64,000 nucleotides of DNA from Mollicutes bacterium (GTDB taxonomy: Bacteria > Bacillota_I > Bacilli_A > Izemoplasmatales > Izemoplasmataceae), in the NCBI GenBank assembly GCA_003551005.1, contig PULR01000063.1:1-64000 (forward strand), written 5' to 3'. Of the stretch, positions 59,185-64,000 are shown piece after piece; the first letter of the stretch is position 1; the number at the start of each line of letters is the position of its first letter. Both the position numbers and the translations under genes were made by a program. The notes beneath the pieces are model-generated. The model searched no databases. It was given only the letters and a program-made list of their open reading frames with translations, and was not told the origin of the DNA.

Positions 59185-59601
59185 ATGAAAAAACTGTATT
59201 ACTCTGCCTTTGTCTATGTGGTTCTCGGACTCGCCTTCGGCGTGGTCTACCGTGAACTGACGAAGCACTATGATTTTGAGGGGTATACCCAGCTGTCGGT
59301 GCTGCATACGCACGCACTGATGCTGGGGATGACGTTCTTCCTGACGGCACTGGTGCTGGAGCGGCTCTTTTCGTTGACAAAGGGCCGAAGCTTCTTCCCT
59401 TGGTTCCTACTCTACCATGTCTCCCTGGGCGGGCTGCTGGTGACGATGCTCATCCGAGGAATCGGCCAGGTAGTCTCCTGGGAGCTGACCGGCTTCAATC
59501 ATGTCGCCGGTCTGTTTCACGTTCTCATCAGCATCGCCTTCATCTGGTTCTTCATCATTCTCGGCGGCAAGATCAGATTTCAAAGCAAGCCAGACCTGTG
59601 A
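59185..59601 (+). CDS. DUF2871 four-helix membrane protein
   Basis: 138 residues from the ATG at 59185, with GAGGGGGAAGATTC upstream; an ATG at 59161 is an alternative. Four helices carry YSAFVYVVLGLAFGVVYRE, SVLHTHALMLGMTFFLTA, HVSLGGLLVTMLIRGIGQ and NHVAGLFHVLISIAFIW. The paired His motifs (HTHALMLG and H in FNHVAGLFH) resemble those that bind haem in cytochrome-oxidase-like membrane proteins, so a haem or metal role is possible. It matches the DUF2871 pattern. Confidence 0.75.
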   Translation: MKKLYYSAFVYVVLGLAFGVVYRELTKHYDFEGYTQLSVLHTHALMLGMTFFLTALVLERLFSLTKGRSFFPWFLLYHVSLGGLLVTMLIRGIGQVVSWELTGFNHVAGLFHVLISIAFIWFFIILGGKIRFQSKPDL

Positions 59602-59689
59602 CCTTCTGAGCGAACGAGTGGTTTGCTTTCTGAAGCGGACTGGCGCCGAGTGCGTGTCGACAGTCTGAATGGAACACACACTGCGGATC

Positions 59690-59718
59690 AAGGGGTCGAA
59701 GAAACAGACCCCTTTTTT
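59690..59718 (+). terminator. Terminator after the DUF2871 gene
   Basis: AAGGGGTC (59690-59697) pairs with GACCCCTT (59707-59714), followed by four more Ts. It lies 50 bases before the gamma-glutamyltransferase start. Confidence 0.85.
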
Positions 59719-59767
59719 ACTTGTGTGTTCAGTTTTCTGGTATTATTTTGATGAAAGGACTGATCGT

Positions 59768-61375
59768 ATGAAACACAATTTCAACGCATACCCATATGCA
59801 TCGAAGCGTACCCTGTCTCTCGCTCAGAACGGTGTGGTCGCCACCACTCAGCCGTTAGCCGCTCAAGCGGGGCTGGATATGTTGAAACAGGGCGGGAATG
59901 CCGTCGATGCCGCCATCGCCGCGGCGGCCTGTCTCACCGTTGTCGAACCGACAGCGAACGGCATCGGCGGGGACGCCTTCGCTATCGTCCACTTCAACGG
60001 AAAGCTCTACGGACTCAACGGAAGCGGCAAGTCTCCGGGCGCACTCTCGCTCGAGGCCTTGAAAGCAGCAGGGCTGAAGGAAATTCCGCGTTTCGGAGTG
60101 ATTCCGATCACCACGCCGGGGGCGGTGAAAGCCTGGGCGGATCTCAACAAACGCTTTGGAAACCTGGCTTTCACGACGGTTTTAGAACCCGCCATCTTGC
60201 TTGCTGAAGAGGGATTCCCGATCAGTCCAACCATCGGGGAAGCCTGGAAGCATGCTTTCGAAAAATACAGAAAACTGTTGAATGGAAAAGTCTTCAAGCC
60301 TTTTTTCGATACGTTCACGAAAAAGGGTGCACCCTATCAAGCAGGAGAGATATGCACCCTCAAGGACCATGCAAAGACTCTGCGAAAAATTGCCAGCACG
60401 AAAGGAGAGAGTTTCTACACGGGTGAGCTTGCCGAACAGATGACAACCTTCATCCGAAAACACGGCGGGTATCTTTCCTTGGATGATCTGCAATCCCACC
60501 GTTCGCTCTGGGTTGAGCCCCTCCGAATCAACTACAGAGGCTATGATATTCATGAACTCCCCCCCAATGGTCAGGGCCTGATCACCCTCCAGGCGCTTGA
60601 GATGCTAAAAGGATTTGCATTCCCCACCGACTTTGAAGCGCGTGAAATGCACCAGCAAATCGAAGCCATGAAGCTTGCTTTTGAAGAAGGACTTGAAGAA
60701 ATAGCAGACCTGGAACATATGCGCCGAAGCGTGGAATCCTTGCTCGATCCGCAGCATCTCAAAAAGCTAGCAGAAAAAATCGGGCAGAAGGCAAGAACAC
60801 CCAGACCCAGCGAGGAAAACTACACCGGGACCGTCTATCTCTCAACAGCAGACAAGGACGGCAACATGGTCTCGTTCATTCAAAGCAACTACATGGGCTT
60901 CGGAAGCGCCATTACGATTCCCGGCACCGGCATTACGATGCAAAACCGCGGCAAGGACTTCTCAACAGATGCCGCCTCCCCCAACGCGTTAGCAGGGAAC
61001 AAGCGCTCGTACCATACCATTATCCCCGGTTTCATCACGAAGGACGAGCTGCCGGTTTGTTCTTTCGGTCTCATGGGAGGATATATGCAGCCCCAGGGTC
61101 ACCTGCAGCTCATCCAGAGCATCCTGGATCAACGATTGAATCCGCAGGCCGCACTCGATAAGCCGAGATGGCAATGGGTCAAAAACAACCACATCAAGGT
61201 GGAAAGAGAGATGCCCGCACGGTTCATCGAGACCTTGAGGGAAAAAGGGCACACCGTGGAGATCGAGGACAATAAGGCATTGTTCGGACGCGGAATGATT
61301 ATCTGGCGTTTGGACAACGGCGTCTACCTATGCGGGGTGGAAAAACGAGCGGACAGCCACGCAGCCCTCTATTAA
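59768..61375 (+). CDS. ggt: Gamma-glutamyltransferase-family Ntn hydrolase
   Basis: 535 residues from the ATG at 59768 (GAAAGGACTGATCGT). The precursor should cut itself before Thr355 in YTGTVYLSTADKDGNMVS, which becomes the nucleophile. Other landmarks: VVATTQPLAAQAGLDML, GGNAVDAAIAAAACLTVVEP, GIGGDAFAIVHFNGKL, and C-terminal GLMGGYMQPQGHLQ. No signal peptide is seen, so it is likely cytoplasmic, resembling YwrD-type members rather than the secreted glutathione enzyme. It transfers or hydrolyses gamma-glutamyl groups. Confidence 0.92.
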   Translation: MKHNFNAYPYASKRTLSLAQNGVVATTQPLAAQAGLDMLKQGGNAVDAAIAAAACLTVVEPTANGIGGDAFAIVHFNGKLYGLNGSGKSPGALSLEALKAAGLKEIPRFGVIPITTPGAVKAWADLNKRFGNLAFTTVLEPAILLAEEGFPISPTIGEAWKHAFEKYRKLLNGKVFKPFFDTFTKKGAPYQAGEICTLKDHAKTLRKIASTKGESFYTGELAEQMTTFIRKHGGYLSLDDLQSHRSLWVEPLRINYRGYDIHELPPNGQGLITLQALEMLKGFAFPTDFEAREMHQQIEAMKLAFEEGLEEIADLEHMRRSVESLLDPQHLKKLAEKIGQKARTPRPSEENYTGTVYLSTADKDGNMVSFIQSNYMGFGSAITIPGTGITMQNRGKDFSTDAASPNALAGNKRSYHTIIPGFITKDELPVCSFGLMGGYMQPQGHLQLIQSILDQRLNPQAALDKPRWQWVKNNHIKVEREMPARFIETLREKGHTVEIEDNKALFGRGMIIWRLDNGVYLCGVEKRADSHAALY

Positions 61376-61480
61376 CTTGTGCGTCTGGAAGCATTCACTG
61401 AACATCCATCTCCACATAAACAGCTTGTGCTGGAATTTTGAAAGCAAGAAGTTCCTGACACGAAAACACATCAAACAAAA

Positions 61481-61512
61481 AGGTCGCCATGGCTTTTCAT
61501 GGCGACCTTTTC
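61481..61512 (+). terminator. Terminator of ggt
   Basis: AAGGTCGCCATG (61481-61492) pairs perfectly with CATGGCGACCTT (61499-61510) around a six-base loop, then TT. Confidence 0.85.
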
Positions 61513-61609
61513 TACTTGTTGTTCTTTCTATCTGCAGTCAAGTAGCGACTGTTTTCGACCGCTTGAACCATTCACGATGATGCTATCATAGCCGTCAAAA
61601 GACCCGTGC

Positions 61610-62242
61610 TCAAGACGCGGCGTTGCTCTCATCGAGATATTGTCTGATTTTTGTCACGATGAGGTCGACGGCAATGTCGTGACTGCGGTCGTTGGGAATG
61701 ATGACGTCGGCATGGCGCTTGGTCGGTTTGATGAACCGATGAAACATGGGCTTGACTGTCTTGATGTATTGGTCGATGACGCTCTCCATCGAACGTTCAC
61801 GCTCCTCCATGTCGCGTTTCAGACGCCGGATGAAGCGAATGTCGTCATCAAGCTCGACATAGATGTTCATATCGGAGAGGCTGCGAATGTGTTCGTTTTC
61901 AAGAATCAGAATCCCTTCGACGATGATGACGGTGCGGGTGTGTATCTTCTCGGTCCGCGTCGAGCGGGTGTAGTTCACAAAATCATAGATTGGCTTCTCG
62001 GCGCTCTCCCCCTTGAGCAGACGGAACAGATGCGCATAGAGCAATTCGTTGTCCAATGACTTGGGATGGTCGTAGTTGGTCTGCTTGCGCTGTTCGAGCG
62101 AGAGGGCACTTTGGTCGTGGTAGTAGTCATCGTGGTTGAGAATCAGCACATCCTTCAAGCCGGCCTTGCTGACAATCTTCTGCACGACGGTGCTCTTGCC
62201 CGAGGCCGAACCGCCGGCTACTAGGAAAATCAGGGGTCTCAT
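61610..62242 (-). CDS. udk: Uridine kinase
   Basis: 210 residues of the uridine/cytidine kinase family: P-loop FLVAGGSASGKSTVV near residue 7, LILNHDDYYHDQS with the nucleoside-binding Asp, TNYDHPKSLDN, YDFVNYTRSTRT, and VIIVEGILILEN with the catalytic acidic region, then RLKRDMEERERSMESVIDQY. It phosphorylates uridine and cytidine to the monophosphates in pyrimidine salvage. No other salvage gene is adjacent. Confidence 0.94.
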   Translation of the reverse strand: MRPLIFLVAGGSASGKSTVVQKIVSKAGLKDVLILNHDDYYHDQSALSLEQRKQTNYDHPKSLDNELLYAHLFRLLKGESAEKPIYDFVNYTRSTRTEKIHTRTVIIVEGILILENEHIRSLSDMNIYVELDDDIRFIRRLKRDMEERERSMESVIDQYIKTVKPMFHRFIKPTKRHADVIIPNDRSHDIAVDLIVTKIRQYLDESNAAS

Positions 62243-62758
62243 GACTGCCTCCTTTGCAATCGGTGAAAGGAATCAAACGCGCTTCAGTGTCATTCTATCC
62301 TTGACAAGGGCAAGGCTTTTGCACCGTTTTGTCTGCACGGAAAAGGTCGCAAGAGGATGCTGCTTTGCAGTAGTACTTTCAGCCATCAAACCAAGCCCGT
62401 CGGATTTATTATTATTATTCTATCATGCAAACAAGCGATCTGAAAAAACATCAAAACGCGGTTGGTGGTGTGAATCGACAGCGCATATGTAGAAACAACC
62501 CTATACATTCAGATTTTTCCTATGAAGTTATTAGCGTTCTTGTCATGGCATGAATAAGGAAGTAGTGACTGAAAGAAAATCCCAAGATATGTCCTGACAA
62601 TCGTTAGAACTCTCCATGATGATTGTGCTGCCCGCCACGAGACCCCTGCTTTTCGGCTCACGCCTATCAAGCAGGTCATGATGTCTGTCCTGTTCACCCT
62701 TTATATATGGTGAATGCACATCTCCTCATGGTAAGCACCAGGCGATAGGCGTCTTGAA
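62243..62758. other. Intergenic region with a TTA microsatellite
   Basis: 516 bases, no supported gene. A (TTA)n-type run lies near 62406-62420. A TAGAAT hexamer on the minus strand near 62290-62296 may be a -10 for udk. A weak frame at 62509-62697 was not accepted. Confidence 0.4.
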
Positions 62759-64000
62759 TCATCCGATGAGGTCGCGGCGCTTGTATCCTAAAAAGCCGAT
62801 AGTAAAAAGCATGGCGGCCAACAGGCACAGGATGAGAGCCGGCAGAATCCGGAACTCATCGATGGGAAGGGCATCCACATGACCGAAGGGCGCGAGGTTC
62901 TGCATCCACTCCGGCAGTCCCACGACAGTGCCGATGTAGGTTGCGAAGAAGGCATAGACAAAATAAATCCACACAATATAGGTCATCCGCGGCAGCAACC
63001 CCACGACCAAAGCCGCAAGGGAGACCATGAAAAGCAGCGCCGGCAGATAAGCAAAGGCCGACTGCAAGACAAGGCTGATCGCAAACGGCTCATCCATAGA
63101 AGCGTACACACCTGTATAAAGACCCAAAGAGCTGAAGAGCAGCATCACCGCCGCGCCGGCAATCGCAACCGCGGCATGCGCAGCGAACATCTGGATTCTC
63201 GGGACGGCACGCGCATAGATATGTTCCGTGTGATTTCTCTTTTCTTCACTCGCCAGCCGTAACAGGAACATGACGGGACCGATGCCCGCCGTGATGCCGA
63301 CCACCATCATGATGGTGGTCATGAACTGGACGGTCAAGGGATAATCTCCACCCGGCAGCATGTCATCGAAGATTTCATGATCCTGGATGAAAAGGTCGAT
63401 ATCCCCGAAAATCGAGCCATAAGACGCGCCCAGGATGAACAGCACCACAATCCAGGCGAGGATGGAGGGTCGCAGGAGACGCAGGACGATGCCGCCCGGC
63501 GTCCGGAGGAAGCGGGAGGCACCTTTTTTCCCCGCCCGCTGAGGCATCAGACCGGTTCCGGTGTCGCGTCTGGCGTTGAGAAAGAGCGCCAGCGGCGCAA
63601 CCGCGAACGCGAGGCCGAGCGTGGCGAGGTTCAACAGATTGCTGTTCTCGATAAAAACCTGTGACCGCAGGGACCAGTTAAGCGGAATCAGCCAGACGAG
63701 TACGTTATCGGAGATATCGCCGATGCCCCGAAGCACATACATAGCACCCAGCAGGAGAAAAGAGACCGCCATCGCTGTGCGGTTATTTTCGAACAGCTGG
63801 CACACCAAAAAACTCAGGGAGGCCATGAGTATCCCGCTGACGGCAACGGCGAGACCAAAAGTCATCGATCCGCCGAAGGTGAAGCTGTCCCCGGGAACCA
63901 TCGAGATCCCCACGCCGATGAGGAAACCGAGCGCAACATTCATCGCGGCGACGATGAGCAAAGCGGCTACAGGCTGGGAAAGACGACCGACGGGCAACGA
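62759..64000 (-). CDS. ABC-2-type permease (exporter, COG3559-like), 5' end outside window
   Basis: At least 413 residues; the frame is open to the edge of the window, so the start is missing and the real protein is longer. About ten helices are visible in two similar halves: GVGISMVPGDSFTFGGSMTF and LFILGASYGSIFGDID are among the loops. The charge-rich EEKRNHTEHIYARAVPR loop before a helix is typical of this exporter group (tetronasin/polyketide-type ABC permeases). A matching ATPase gene would be expected just outside the window. A possible substrate is a drug or peptide; not determined. Confidence 0.82.
   Translation of the reverse strand, partial: SLPVGRLSQPVAALLIVAAMNVALGFLIGVGISMVPGDSFTFGGSMTFGLAVAVSGILMASLSFLVCQLFENNRTAMAVSFLLLGAMYVLRGIGDISDNVLVWLIPLNWSLRSQVFIENSNLLNLATLGLAFAVAPLALFLNARRDTGTGLMPQRAGKKGASRFLRTPGGIVLRLLRPSILAWIVVLFILGASYGSIFGDIDLFIQDHEIFDDMLPGGDYPLTVQFMTTIMMVVGITAGIGPVMFLLRLASEEKRNHTEHIYARAVPRIQMFAAHAAVAIAGAAVMLLFSSLGLYTGVYASMDEPFAISLVLQSAFAYLPALLFMVSLAALVVGLLPRMTYIVWIYFVYAFFATYIGTVVGLPEWMQNLAPFGHVDALPIDEFRILPALILCLLAAMLFTIGFLGYKRRDLIG

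Noticed and set aside
62400-62425. Repeat array (CRISPR-like)
   Set aside because: It is a simple TTA microsatellite of about five units without spacers.

Overview
The window looks like chromosomal DNA from an anaerobic or facultative fermentative bacterium of the Bacillota (Firmicutes) or a sister clade such as the Mycoplasmatota. The evidence is two complete PTS sugar systems, GntR and RpiR-type regulators, strong AGGAGG ribosome sites, compact head-to-tail operons ending in simple hairpin/T-run terminators, two glycyl-radical-activase-like radical SAM enzymes, a ferredoxin-type aldo/keto reductase and an AmmeMemoRadiSam pair. The first 30 kb is visibly GC-rich; the 33-52 kb part is more AT-rich and contains decayed genes. 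No tRNA, rRNA, CRISPR array or intact insertion sequence was seen, and species cannot be named from this sequence.

Layout. 1-5 kb: the end of a CYTH-domain gene and a seven-gene Na+/H+ antiporter operon laid out like the membrane arm of archaeal Mbh hydrogenase (E-F-G-MbhD-like-MbhE/B fusion-C-D), with no large MrpA and no hydrogenase genes. 5-12.5 kb: CAAX protease, methyltransferase, Nudix hydrolase, AmmeMemoRadiSam genes, a ferredoxin-type aldo/keto reductase and a MalY-like C-S lyase. 12.7-20.6 kb: an amino-sugar operon (GntR regulator, AgaS, EIIA, SIS protein, EIIB, EIIC, tagatose-bisphosphate aldolase, tagatose-6-phosphate kinase, deacetylase). Its enzymes fit N-acetylgalactosamine breakdown, but its PTS is of the L-ascorbate family. 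20.8-31.3 kb: a diguanylate cyclase; a patatin/GNAT/S9 peptidase/UDG operon; a MATE pump; an arsR-permease-thioredoxin operon with a clear operator; and a second radical SAM enzyme. 31.6-35 kb: small stress and acetyltransferase genes and a phage-type nuclease-like protein with an altered active site.

35.3-46.6 kb is a c-di-GMP signalling block: a two-domain KaiC-like ATPase directly followed by a receiver-PAS-GGDEF-HD-GYP protein, then a PAS-GGDEF-HD-GYP protein, a membrane GGDEF protein and a membrane EAL protein. A frameshifted DUF1576 membrane-protein pseudogene lies among them. 46.9-52 kb holds small genes, including an orphan barstar-like protein, a truncated ABC ATPase and a DUF2284 metal-binding protein.

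52.6-57.4 kb is a complete N-acetylmuramic acid (MurNAc) scavenging operon: MurR-type regulator, MurQ etherase, MurP EIIBC, MupG 6-phosphomuramidase and a stand-alone glucose-type EIIA. A consensus promoter carries a 9-bp inverted repeat over its -10 box. 58-64 kb: an EamA transporter, DUF2871 protein, gamma-glutamyltransferase, uridine kinase and the end of an ABC-2 permease gene. The two amino-sugar operons together suggest a cell that feeds on cell-wall or mucin-type sugars released by other cells.
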